From Topomyia yanbarensis (taxonomy: Eukaryota > Arthropoda > Insecta > Diptera > Culicidae): 64,000 bases of DNA. The stretch spans positions 426,808,539 through 426,872,538 of the forward strand of contig NC_080671.1 in NCBI RefSeq assembly GCF_030247195.1. The letters are read 5' to 3'. The notes beneath the pieces are model-generated. The model ran no database searches and was not told the DNA's origin. It worked only from the letters and a program-made list of their open reading frames with translations. The position numbers were made by a program, and so were the translations under genes. Within the stretch, counting starts at the first letter, position 1. Each line of letters opens with the position of its first letter. This document shows positions 1 through 13,100 of this stretch, in pieces.

Positions 1-960
1 GTTTTAAATACTCCAGACTAAATAGGAGCAAACAAAAATTTGCTCCTGTTTACTCCGGTTTGCTGCCAGAAGTGACGACGGTTCAAGATGACTGTTCAAG
101 ATGGGGGTTCCACGCGGAGCTACTGGAAGAAGCGATAAATTCTTTTTTAAACTTTGCATGCACCCATTTGAGCCTTGAGGTTTTAAATGATTTCGAATCC
201 ATTTAACAAAGGAAAACCTCCTGATTTCTCGCCGTTCCTATCCTGTTGTATCCGAAATAATAAGGATCGCAAATCCAGTTTAAATAAAATGCGTTGGTAA
301 TTATTCCAAAATGTCCGTTATACCAAATGACCAGCACCCTGAGCACCATTCGAGAATATGCCGAATAAGCCTCACTTAGAAATCATGCCAAATGACCCAA
401 ACCTGCGACAAAAGCTTACCGCTTGATAGCCGTTTCTATCGCCCTTAAATGAAACCCAACGCCCCGATTCCAATCGACTTCCGGACCTCGATGCCATTCC
501 AAAAATAGAAAGCCTGCATAGGACGGAAACCAGACTGGTAGACCAGTTGAAATCTCTAGATTTGATAGTCTCCTACTACTAGCAGACATCCGACTGCTGG
601 ATACTACGGAGAAGCCTCGCTAATTGTTCCTGCTTTGTTTTCTTTGCTCACAATACATTACGGGTTTGCCGTTTTTTTGGTGTATGTAGGTATCGGCTAT
701 GAGTGTTTCCGCTTGCCGTTTGCTTGAGTTTAAACTATTTGATTGCACTTTCGTCGTTCGGACCTTGTTTTTTGTTTGTTTGTGTAGTGTGTTCAGCAAA
801 GCGGTTTTTCTTTTCGAATGTACTCACAATACTTGATTTTAAATGAGTCGTTCTCATGTTTCTATCGTCGGCCCCGTTAGCTTGGTAGCGTAAACGTTGG
901 CAACCTACAACAAAAACATTTTAGTTTTGATATTTTTAACCCAGAATGCATCACACATAC
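1..960. other. Intron of the R-PTP gene, no feature recognised
   Basis: No open frame, repeat or further PTP exon is evident. Because exon 8 ends in a good donor at 960, this should be intronic. Confidence 0.5.
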
Positions 961-1144
961 CCTGTAGATCAGCTCGTACTGTTCCCGCGTTCTCACGGCA
1001 CTAGCTCGGCCCCGCCGTACGTAATATACGATATGCGGAATATCAACAGTCCGCGGCGGAATCTCGACAGCTCGCAGTGCCACGTCGCACGCGACAATCG
1101 TTCCGGTGCGGCCCGTTCCAGGCGAACAATGCACCGTTATCGGT
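961..1144 (-). CDS. R-PTP exon 8: catalytic Cys loop
   Basis: Acceptor TTCCCTCAG/ACCG; donor ATCTACAGG/GTATGT. It encodes PITVHCSPGTGRTGTIV, the nucleophile Cys and Arg loop (Pro replaces the usual Ala after CS), then ALRAVEIPPRTVDIPHIVYYVRRGRA and TREQYELIYR, the Q-loop region and final helix of the domain. It is active-looking: Cys and Arg are both present. The next exon must lie left of position 1 or was not recognised in 1-960. Confidence 0.9.
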
Positions 1145-4100
1145 CTGAGGGAAAAGAACAAAACAAAAGTAAACTTCCATTTCCAGAAAAAACACCCGCC
1201 TCCCCACTCACCCCTGTGTTCGCTGCAGCGACTTGTGCTTATCCATCGTTCCCCCGTTGGACACGATGCTGTTGGGCGCTCCGCTGTCCGTCGTCGTCGT
1301 CGATTTGTTGTTGTTCGAGCTATCTACACTATTGCTACCTACCGCTACTACACTAGAATCCGTGGCACTACCGTTGCCTGCCGCCGTTGGCGTCGGCGGA
1401 TTGTCACTTTCGGTACCGTCCTCTTCAGCGATGCTGGTGATTCCGACCGGTGCATCGGCCATCTCGTCCGGTGCCAGACGGGAATAGCTGCGAGCCTCCA
1501 ATAGCATCGCGATGATGGAGGACTCATCGATGGGTACGCCGGTATCCGGCCACTGATACCAGAAGTGCATGATCTCCCGCCAGGTGTTCGTTTGCGTGTT
1601 ACGCAGATGCACGGTTGAGATGGTGTACTTTTCCTTGTTCTCGCGGTTCTTCAGCGTAAGCTAAAATGAAACACATATGACACAGATATATCGACGTGTT
1701 GAAGTTGGTTAGTTATTGTGATTTGTGGGCCTACCTGGAAATCACCGAAGGTCCGATTGTTGTCCAGTACGACCGAGGGAGGCAGATATTCGGCGCACTT
1801 CTCGACACCATTCTCGCTCAGATCGGTGGCCATGATGATGACCTTGGAGTTCTGCTCCCAGATCATGCGCCAAAAATCGTTGATGGTGTTCTCCATCGGA
1901 GCCTGGCAGGCGATGTAGTAGTTGCTGGAGTCTTTCGGTCCCTGGGGAGAGAGAAATTGTAAATTGGACTCATTTCTGGCAAAAATGCTTGCATTAAAAA
2001 AGAGACCGCTTTTTCATGCGACTATATCTCCAGCTGGCGGTGAGTCCAACGGTGAATCATCAATAATTATAAGTAGGCTTTACATATACAGAAAAAATTG
2101 ACAGCGCTATCAGTTTGTTTACAGCAGCTATGGCGAAATAAGTGATGCAACTGTGTTCGGTGGTTTACTGCCGGCTCCACCCCGAAGCGAAGAAGTACTC
2201 CATTGAAGCGCACTTTATATCGGCCAGGTAAAGCCGAGCGCCCATATACAAGATCCGGGTACTTCTGAAGAAATGCAAGAGCATCGAGCGCAAGCCGGGT
2301 TTTGGCCATACGACGGTTTTGCTTGACCGGAAGGTGTAGCAAGCGCTGAAGCGGAAGACGGAAGGAACATGGCGAAATCCTTCCACGGCTTGAGCCGGGA
2401 GGTCGATGTGACCGGCCAAACAGTCAAAAAGTGTTTGGCTAACATGGGTATCGTCATGAGTCGGAAGTCGAGGCTCGCCGTTTAAGAGAGACAAGCGGCC
2501 ACCCAATAGCAGCGACTGATGGTGCTCGTCTAGAATGTCTTCCCTGCGAAGTGCAACATGGTTATGATCACGGCTGACGAGACGTATCTGACACTCGATA
2601 GCAATAATTGACAGGGGTTCCCAGGAAGGAGGTGAGCAGCGACGGAAAGTACATCTCTCGTACGTAGTTCTCAAATTTAGTGCCCGTTTTTCTTGGGCCT
2701 GACAACCAGTTAGAAGAGGAAGCCAAATCCGGTTATCTTTTCTTCGTAATTTGCCGTCAACGGGGAGGTGTACAGCATGAAGTGCTTACCGGGATTTGCA
2801 ATCTTCATTAAAAATGACCGCCCAAGGAAAGATGTCGTGTTCTGGCCGGATCTGGCATCATCACATTATGCGAATTGGAAATTTCAATTTGATATCAGAC
2901 TTCACTCGGATTGTGCCCTGCTTGCCGGTGGCCAACTGTGAACTTGTCGTTTGTTATTAATAAGAAAGGCTACCTTTGCTGTTGCTTCTGTACAGAAATG
3001 CTTATCCAATCTAGCGCCAAACATCAGACATCGCGCTTTCTCTACAACCGTACGGATCATTCGTTCAGCATGCCCGTTCTGTTCTGGATTGTAGGGGACT
3101 GTAGTTTCACGGTGAATGCCATACATACTTCTTTCCATTGTCTGTACGGAGTCGCTTTAACTGTTTACCAGTTTGTTTTTCCGCTAATGTCTTGAAGGCC
3201 TTCAAGCAATCCAACACTTTCTTTTTGGAGGTCAGGAAATATACAAACAACTTTCGACGGACATCGTCGATAAGTGTCAGGAAATATAAGCTTTCTCCTA
3301 GAGACTTACCCTCCATCGGTCCGCACAGACGCTTGCTCTAGACCCTTGTTTGTTGAAGGGCCGACGATGACGCTTTCCCCACAGACATGTTACACATGAG
3401 GGCATCGCTGCATCACTAAACTCAATTCCTTTCACCATAGCTCGAAGCTGGATCAGTCTCTGCGCGTTTGAGTGCCCGATCCTATAATGCCATAATACCG
3501 CATCGTCTTTGGCATGTTCTGCATACGAAACCTGCTTGCGGCTCAAGCAAAAATTTGTGAAGTCGACTCTCGCCCGACAGTCACTATCTCTACGCTATCC
3601 TAACGTACTTCACAGACGTCCTCCAGCAAACAGTATGTGATAGCCTTTACTTCAGATTTTGCTCACGGACAACGAGTTAATTACCGAGTCTGGAATACAC
3701 AAAACATTATACATCGTTAGCCAACATGATACGCCTCCAATGTCTGCTTCAAGCTGCACGCCTTCACTAGCAACGTCATGAAGCGCCGTACTGCTACACA
3801 TGTGCGAACTTGCTTCGGAGTCAAGTATCCAATCCAACTCCATATCGTGTATTTTTTTAAAGATTCCCATTGCCGCATGTCGCTTGACCTGCTTGTCTGT
3901 TGAATCATTCTGCTGGAATTCCGAAACGTAGTGCCTCAGTTATTTGCAATTCATTTATTTTTAGTTCTTCGCTTTTCGTTGCTGGCTGTAAAAAGCTTCC
4001 GCGTGCCTGGATGCTTTTGGTACAATACATTTTAACATCCTGGAGAATTTCGACTTTTACAGCATTCGCCTTTATTCCTGTCCCAGACGCCTCCAGGTTC

Positions 4101-7100
4101 GTGCATTTCAGGTAACCCCATCAGCAACAAACTGGTAAACTATGTATCATCAACCGTGAAACCAACTTCCGACAATTTGTGTTTGATTGACAGCAACTTG
4201 CTGACATATTCTTCCACCGACGAACAATTAAACAAACGTATGCGGATCATCTCATCAACCTGGAATGCATGGTTCAAATTCGTCCAGGCCTGCTTCGCTA
4301 TTTTAGCACTTTAGCCTGCTGTCATGCACCGCCAAAACTCTGGAAAGAATGGTCAACCGGCGACTACCTAGGTGGCCAGAAGACCACAAACTTCTTGATT
4401 CACGCCAGTTCACCTTCCATAAAGGATTCGGTATTGGAGCCCACCTAGGATCCCTCGGGGAAATACTCGACAAGGTCATATCAGAAAATCTACACGCCGA
4501 CATCGCAATCCTAGATGTAGCAAAACATACAACACAGTGTGGCGAGAAGGCGTGTTTAAAGACCTTAAACAATGGGATCTGCACAGAATACTCAGCACAT
4601 TCACCCAGCATTACCTTAACAACCAACGCTTCCGGGTCTGCAGGAGTTCTGTGAGTTCAAGGCCCTATCGCAGGAGTTCTATGAGACCTATGGAGTGCCG
4701 TACAGCTCAGTGCTTGCCGTGATGTTTTTTCTCATCAGGATGAACTCGCTCTTCGCAGCGCTACCGGGAGTTATCTAGGTGTTCGTTTGCGTCGACGACA
4801 TCATCCTGGTGCCCCTGGGAAAAACCATCACACGCGCCGTCGGTCGATGGGCACTCGCAACATATCCGCCGAAAAATGCGGCATCACCCACTGCTGCGGC
4901 ACACATCGCCTAGCGAACTTCAGACAAATCCACCTCAACGACACCATGGTACCTTTTCGGAAGAAACCAGTCATTCTCGGAGTCACTCTAGACAGGAAAC
5001 TCACGCTGATGCTTCACTTCCGACGAATCAAAAAAAGACTGCGAAAGCAGAAAGCGGCTGGGCCGCAGTGTTTGCTTGTCGCCCCAAAAACAACCGTAAA
5101 ACGGAACTCAACATCGGACGATCCTTAATAAACAGCAAAATTTTCTACTGGATCGAACAGCCGTGCCGAAACTCAGAAGGGCTCTCCACCGCAGACGAAC
5201 CAACCTTAATTTTAACCGACTGCTTGTCAGACCTATAGGACATCGCATCAGAAACTTCAACCCACCCATTCCCACCGAGACCAACTGATCACACTGTGTT
5301 GAAACCCTGGCCACTGTGGCATCAGAGGGAACATAGCTCTAATCGGCGAACGTGCCCGAGCCCGACATATATGCAGAATTCAACATGAGCCTGAGAAACG
5401 GATTCACTAACCACTGGCGGGGATCCCGAGGCCACACACAGAAGGTCTGGGGATATACCGAATGCTGGTCTGACCGTGCCAGTTTGAAAGAACAGCGAAT
5501 ACTCTCCTAACTCCGGGTGGGACACACGAGAGTTACTCACGCCCACACCATCTCTGCACCGGAATGTACCGCATGCAACACCCGACCCTCTGTTGAACAC
5601 CTCATATGCAACTGCCGGGAGCTCCGAAAACAGAATGATCTGACCAATTCAATCCGAGACATGCTGTCCAACGACCCGATCCGGGAGGAGTTACTTCTTC
5701 TACTTTTAAAGGGCACCCGCCTACACGTCCGCATCTGAATCAATTTGATCAAATGTGGACCTCTGCCACACCTTCGCCGGCATCAAGAACTGCCATAGGT
5801 GGCCAATGTGGTCAAAGCTACTTTGATTGGTCATTAGTGATCTAGACCCGCAAATCTAAGTGATTTTGCACCCATTTTAATATGTATTACATCATTCGGT
5901 CATAATAAGGGTATAGTCATATCAGGCTTTCCGCAGCCCTCACCAGTCAACTACAATCAATCCCAGCACTAGCGGAACGCAACGGACTGTGGGCCCTCTT
6001 TCACCCCCACCTCCCCCACCGGGTGCTGAAGAGGTCTCTCACGGCCCAGATCAGCTAAGACCGAACCCTCGAAGACAACTCAATAGAGAAGCGACGATCT
6101 AAACTGAAACAACCACTGTCACACTAGCGATGGGTCTTCTGCCACGCCATGCAACGGCCATGGCCATGTAAGAGCACCATAAACCGAAATTCTTTTCCAG
6201 AAAATTCTCACCTACCCCCAAAACGGCCCAGAGCAGTCTAGACCAAACCCTCGAAGGCATCTCAACAGAGACACACCACAGTTCGTCGTCAGTATGCTTT
6301 CCGTCAAGGCATGGACACCGAAACCTCGAACCCCTGGGGGAGGTACTGGGAGCGGCAATGGTGGATGCTGTAGTCAATCCTCCACTGCCTCCACAGATAT
6401 TGCAACGCTCGACATAATCAAGGCCTATAATATTGTCTGCTGAGAGGAAGTCCGTCAATATCTCCAGCGCTGGGGGATCTGGAGGAACCTCGGTCCCTAT
6501 GTTCAGCGTTTCCTAACAAACCGAAATTTTTGAGTAGGGGTTGGACGCAGCCAGTTATGGAATATTTATTCATTTACAAAAGCCAAAATTGTATTAAACC
6601 CATTTTTGCATAAAGTGCACAAGACCTAACACACAATTAGATTTCATTTTTGGGCTTCGAATACATCTCGTCAAAAACTAGCACTTTGGGGCCAAGTTAG
6701 ATGGCGTATCTAAACTTGTCAGCTTATGTTTTTGCTTCCCGAGACTAGAACTAGCCACTTGCTTTGTGCTTCATATATACCCTGTGATTGTTTGGATATA
6801 GTGTCTAAGTAGTACTAATTTGGGTGGTATTTTGGACACCTCGTCTAACTTGGCCCCAGGTTTGTGCCAGTTACTGACGAGATGAATTTTAAGGCAGCTC
6901 TTCTGCCGTTCATGCACAAATTGGTTCAATCCAATTTTCCTTTTGAGAATAAATAGCCGCAAGCCGTTTGGTTCCCTTGCCAAACAACAAGCGTTCGTTT
7001 TCGCTTTTTCGTCAGTAAATCAGAGCTTCTGTCTTTGCTTCCCACGACATCACTCAGGACTATCAAATTACTTTAGACGTCATATATATCGTTGACTATT

Positions 7101-10100
7101 TGCATATAGTGTCTAACAAGTGCTAATTTGGGTACTAGTCTAGTTTGGCCCCAAGTTGATGCTAGTTACTGACGAGATGGAATCGAAGCACAAAAATCCA
7201 ATTTGGCAGCCAATTATTTCCGGAAGAGAACAGCATACCCCAGATATTGGTCTTGTCGGTCACTTTATTTCTAGTAAACACACTGCCGACATAGTATTGC
7301 TCATAACAACGAATACGACCGACAGGTTTCGAGTCGAATCGAATCCGAGTCTCTTCTATCGGGCATACGATAGGCCAATACGTATAGACGATACCGTTAT
7401 CCTGTGACCCTAGAATACTTGGTATTACACTGGATCGATTGCTCGTATGCCTACTTCAAAACCTCAAGAGGTCAGTGGTGTAGTAGTGGGCGGGTTGCGG
7501 ACAAACCCCCATCCAAATATTTTAATGAAATTTGAAAAATATGAACGTGTTCAAAAAAAAATTTGCGTAATACTTTAAATACTAAATACTTCTCCAAGTT
7601 TCATTTGAAAAAGATATCTTCTGAGAATATTTATTTGTAGTGAAAATTGGTGACAGGCCTTGGCACATACCGATCGGCTCGTTATGGAGGCTAGGTCTAC
7701 CGTCGAGAACTACAACGAGTAGATCACGGCGAAGCGGGGAGCTAAATGGTTTCTGGTATCGTGACAAAACTGGGAGCTAATTGGTTCACGAAACGGCCAT
7801 CGGTACCGAGAGAAATTCCGCCACATTTTGTAGTCCTTCACTGGTGGCGAAGAGGGACTGGAGAGTGTGCGAGAAGCATCCCCTTAGCGACCATCTCAGG
7901 TAATTCCGTATTGGCCAACGGAATCCTGCTACTGCACGGAAAAGGATGATCGAAAAGCTAAGGTGAAAGACGAAAGCCTTGAACAAAGTTCTTTTTCTTG
8001 AGTCATTTCGGCCGGACAGCGGGCTCAAGGACGTTGGTTTGGCTGACCTAACAAGAATGATTGTGACGGCTTGTGACGTTAGAATGCCGCGAAAACTGTA
8101 GTCACGCAGTAGACGGCGACCAGCTTACTGGGTAAACTAGTAGCTCGGTACGCTACACGTTGCCTGTCTCAGAGCTAGAAGGCGGGCTCAGAGAGCAAAA
8201 TCGGAGAGTGAGAGGGGAGCGCAAGGCGACGTTTCGGGAAGCTAGGGCCGCTTTAAAACGGAAGATCAAGCATAGCAAGCTAGTTTGCCTTAAGGAGCTG
8301 TGCTTTTAAAGTAGATAACTGGGGGACGTATACCGAGTCGTGAAGGCAAAGATGATGGTCCATCGACGCCAGCTGAAATGTGCTCTGGTAAGCTAAAAAT
8401 GATCGTTGAGGGTCTTTTCCCGAAGCACGATCCAACTACCTGGTCACCGATACCGTACGGCTATGAAGAAGGAGCAAGCACAGACGAGTTGCCAACAAGT
8501 GACTAACGACGAGCTCAAAGAAGCGTCGATGCGACTAAAATCAAAGAAAACCCCCGGTCCGGATGGAACACCAAACGTGGTGCTGAAAGCTGCGCTCGTC
8601 GCATATCCGGACATGTTCAGGGTGGTGCTGCAGAAGTGTCTAGCTGAAGGCAGTTTCTCCGAAATGTAGAAGGTACAGAAGCTGGTGTTGCTACCAAAAC
8701 CAGGGAACACACTTGGAACACTCCTGGAAACAATTATCCTTAACAGGCTGACGAAATGCACGGAGGGTGAGCACGTTTTGTCCAAGATGCAGTTAAGATT
8801 CCGCAAAGAAATATTGACATTGGAGGTAATTCGGACAATGCTCGTGAGTACTGAGAAGGCATCTAAGCAGAAGCTAAGAGGAGATCGATACTGCGCTGTA
8901 GTTACGATAGATGTGAAGAATCAACAATGCCAGCTGGGAAGCCATCGCCATCACAGCGGGCGTTCCCAGGTTCGGTTAGAGCACGGACCAAGGACTTGAC
9001 ACTGCCGCTGCCCAGGAAATAGTTGGTTTCACGGACGTCGTGTCACTAACGGTGACGGGTGAGCCACTAGATGTAGTGAAGGTGTCGGTGACGGAAACAA
9101 TGGACGCGATCGAGAACTGGATGAACGGAGTCAAGCTGCAGATAGCTCACCACAAAACGGGGGTGTTGTTGGTTAGCAACTGCAAAGCGGATCAGAGGAT
9201 GCAGATCGACGTCGATGGCATCGAGAGTTATAATCGACGACCAGCTGAGCTTCACCAACCACGTCGACAACGCCTGCGAAAAGTCGGCGATGGCAACGAA
9301 CGCAATAGCGAAAATCATGCCAGACGTCAGCGCCCCGACAAACAGCACGAGACGTCTCCTATCTAGTGTTTCTTCATCGATACTGCGATATGGTGTACAG
9401 AACAATATCGTCGTAGGCAGTATACGTTATCGCCTGGATAATCGCCATTTGCATCACCCGGTGGAGGTTATCAAGTGGTACAATCGAAGGAACACCTGAA
9501 ACGTAGGAAGATGGTGAGAATTGATTCGATGACGATGCGGCACTAGGAATGGGACAATATGGAGCAAGGAAGGGAGCCCCACCGGCTAATTCGAAACCTG
9601 TTGACGTGGGTCTATAGAAAGCACGGAGAGGTGAACTTCCATCTGACACCTCCTGTCGGGCCACGGCTGCTTCTAGAAGTATCTTCATCGGTTCGAGGAT
9701 GCAATCATCAATGTGCCCGGAGTGTGTGAGTCTAGGAGACGCCGGAGCATGTGGTCTTCGAATGTCCAAGGTTCGAAGCGACGTGCAGGGAGCTGCTCGA
9801 AACGGGAGGGCTACCATCAACCCGGATAATGTCGCCTACAGAACAAGCGACGAAAACACATAGAACGCGGTCAACAGAGTGGTGATGCTGATCATGATCG
9901 CCTGACAATTGAAATGGCGTGATGAACAGCGAGCAACGGTTTCGGGAGAGCAATTACCTCCGGGAAACTCCGCAGGATTAGGATGGATTCACGTCAAGGA
10001 TTAGGTAAGTAGACTGCGACAGACCACTGAGTATGGGTTGGCGGGACACCACGCTCCATCCGGAATCGCCGCTCGACACCTAGCTGATTGGCTTGGTTTC

Positions 10101-13100
10101 GGGAGAACTTCTCTCGCCGTGGAAGTCTCCGTCCGAGTAGGCCATGTCCATCGTCGGGGACTAGACTACGGCCGCCATAGGCTCTAACCAATGAGGTTCC
10201 AAAAGTAACGTCTTACTCAACTTCCAAAGACAGTGGAGAAACTCACACTACTACCTTCATGATGTGAAGGACAGTACAAACTGGGTGGACCAAGACAACT
10301 AGTTCAAGAAACGAATACTTTCCATATTAAGGGCGGGATATACTAGGATTAGTCGTATCCATACTCTATCCCGAATCGAGCCCCTTATGACCGTTGAATA
10401 GCTGATTGTCAATTGCGTGGAACTTGTTGATCTTCGGCGAGCACGTGACCTACCTGGGTGGTCTCTCTTCAGGTTTCTCCGAGCAAGTTAGAAGGTTTTC
10501 CGCAAGGTCATCTCTCGAACTCTGCTATGTCCGGTACGATGTTGTAGCAACCCTAGTGAGCTGTATCTACACTTCTGATTTCTTGCGCCACTTTCATGGT
10601 TGCTGACCTCGTCGGTGTCCGTACTCTCCGACCGGTTCTCTGCATTGTTGGTCCCTTCAGCCTTCCGTACAAACTTCTTCGGATGACGCAATGACGTACC
10701 TTTTCCGCTGAATGTTCTGGAAAACCCCTCTTGGGGATCAGCTACCGATTTTGTCTTCTATGCGCTGTTGACCATTAGTAGTTCTTTAAAATGTTTCTCT
10801 ACGAAGAATATCTGATCCTAATGATACGATGATGATACCTTTCCGCAAGCTGCTTCACACGGTGTCATAGTGAAATCCAAGTTAGGTGGTGTTGGCTAAC
10901 GACCCAAAAGTAAGTGGAGACCAGTCTTCCCAAATAAACATTGTACGCAATGTTCGCTTTGGTTCTGTGCTCATATTGAACCCACATTTTGTGAACGAAC
11001 TCGAACACGCTATTTCGTACCAAAATACGTGCACATGTTCGTCTACACAACCGAACACCATGTACGTACACGGTGTGCGTACACCAGGCGAACACACAGG
11101 TGCGTGGCGCCAGTTTTCTCTTTCTCACTCTCAGCTTCACTAGCGTTGACTTTTTTTTTGCTTGTGCGAATCGTTTTCGTGTGCGCACCCGATGTGCGTA
11201 TACGGGTGTTTAAACTAGAGTTTGTACATCGTTCGCTTGGGTTTGATGTTGAAAGCGAACCTGTACATCGAAACGAAGCATATTTGAGGTTGAACGCGTG
11301 CGCGAAATTTTGTACACAGGTACAAATTTGTCGATGTTCATGGGAAGTCTGTTGGAGGCATTCAAAGATGCCAAATTACACGATACTATCTAGCTTTCCC
11401 TGATAAGACAACACCATCAATTCAGCTAGCGGACCCTCCGCACTGACCGTGAATGTTAAATAGTATGTGGCCTACAGATTTTTAAGGGCGAACGACCTTG
11501 ACGCTTAAAGCCTCAATGAACAACAACAACAATTAACAATGACAAAATCCCCACTCCAATTACCTTGACAAAGTTCGCATTGATGTACTCCGTTTTCTCG
11601 TCATCGTTGATGCGTTTCAAATGCACTCTCGTTTCCGGCAGTGGTACTACATTTGCGTATCTAGAATAAACATAAAGTACATCTTACTGCTGTAAAACAA
11701 TCCAACCGACCGCCAACTTACCGATTCTTGTCTTCGCATCCGTCCGGCACCTCGTCGGCCCGTGCCGTTACGTTCGGGATTTCCTTGAATTCGTCGTACA
11801 TGGCAGTTTTGTTCTGGATGATATTGGCCAGCTCAGCCACCGTAAGTGGATTCGTTTTCAGTCCGGGATCCTCAAAGGCCGAGTTCCCGTACGATCGTTT
11901 CGACATGCGCATCGTGTTACCCTTCCGCCGTACACTGTTGTAGACGGACACGTTGTCCAGACTGTAGGCATCGAGTCCCACCGGGCGGCAGCGCTGTCCG
12001 TAGGAAACCTGAGCTTGCCGTTTGCGAAGTAGCACCTGTAATTGCGGATAGTACAACTGATCAACGAGAGGGTTGCCCTGTTCGGTTCCCGTTGGCGGGG
12101 TGGTCAAAACCGGCTATTTACACTATGTGCACGCGCTCATACATATAGAGTCGTAGGATAGGAGGTGCATTGTTATTGAAACTAGGGAGATTATTGTGCA
12201 GATCTAAACTACAAATCACACTACGTTAGTACTACGGGGGTAGGTAAACTGTCTAGGGAGAAAGGAAAATCACACATTTGGACACGGGAAGAAACAGTTG
12301 GTCAGGAAAGTCTCTCTCATACACGTAATTTTGTCGTCGTCTAACGGATCTAGCATCCTGTAATAGGTATGCTGCGTTTCGATAACGAATACTCACATAC
12401 GCCGCAACCAGTAACAGCAACAGTGCCACACTTAGAAGGCTTGCAACGACGGCAACAACAACACCACTTCCTCCTTCCTCTTCTTCGGCCTCGGGTGGTA
12501 CTTGATCGGTTGGTCCCTGATCGAGAGGCGAGTTCGACGACGACACGGATGGCACATTGTTGCTGGCCGCCGAAGAGTTCACCTCGACGTAGTCTTCCTC
12601 GGTGACTGATTCATCTTCCGACAAATCGGTGGTGGTTGACAGGCGACTGATTGATCGACGCGTTGAGGTGCTTGGTTCAGCAGTGCCATCCGGTTCGGGT
12701 GAAGCCGTTGGTTCCGGCTCTGGGATCGGGCTATCGGTGTTTTCCGGAACGGTATCGTAGACATTTTTTTCGTCTATCAAAACCGGTTGGTTACGATTTG
12801 TGAGCACTTCAGCCGATACGGTTGGTTCGGCGGCTAGATCGACTTTGTTGGTTGTCTCCGCAGCTGGGCGAAGCTCTACCACCGTCGGTACAATGGTGGA
12901 TTGTTGCGGGATGATGGTATCGGTAACCCTACGAATGTTTTGCGTAGTTGGAGCGGCGGTAGATGTTGTCATGATTATTTCGTTGTTGGTTTGAATCAAA
13001 GCATTCGGATCCACTTCTGGTGAAGAGTTGTCCTGTTCGTTACTAGCCCTGTTGGTAAGTTCGTTGAGCAGTGGTACATTATCTTCGGTAGTTGTTACTG

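Noticed and set aside
1233..1504. Plus-strand open frames over exon 7
   Set aside because: Antisense shadows of the phosphatase exon, which is supported by splice sites and conserved motifs.
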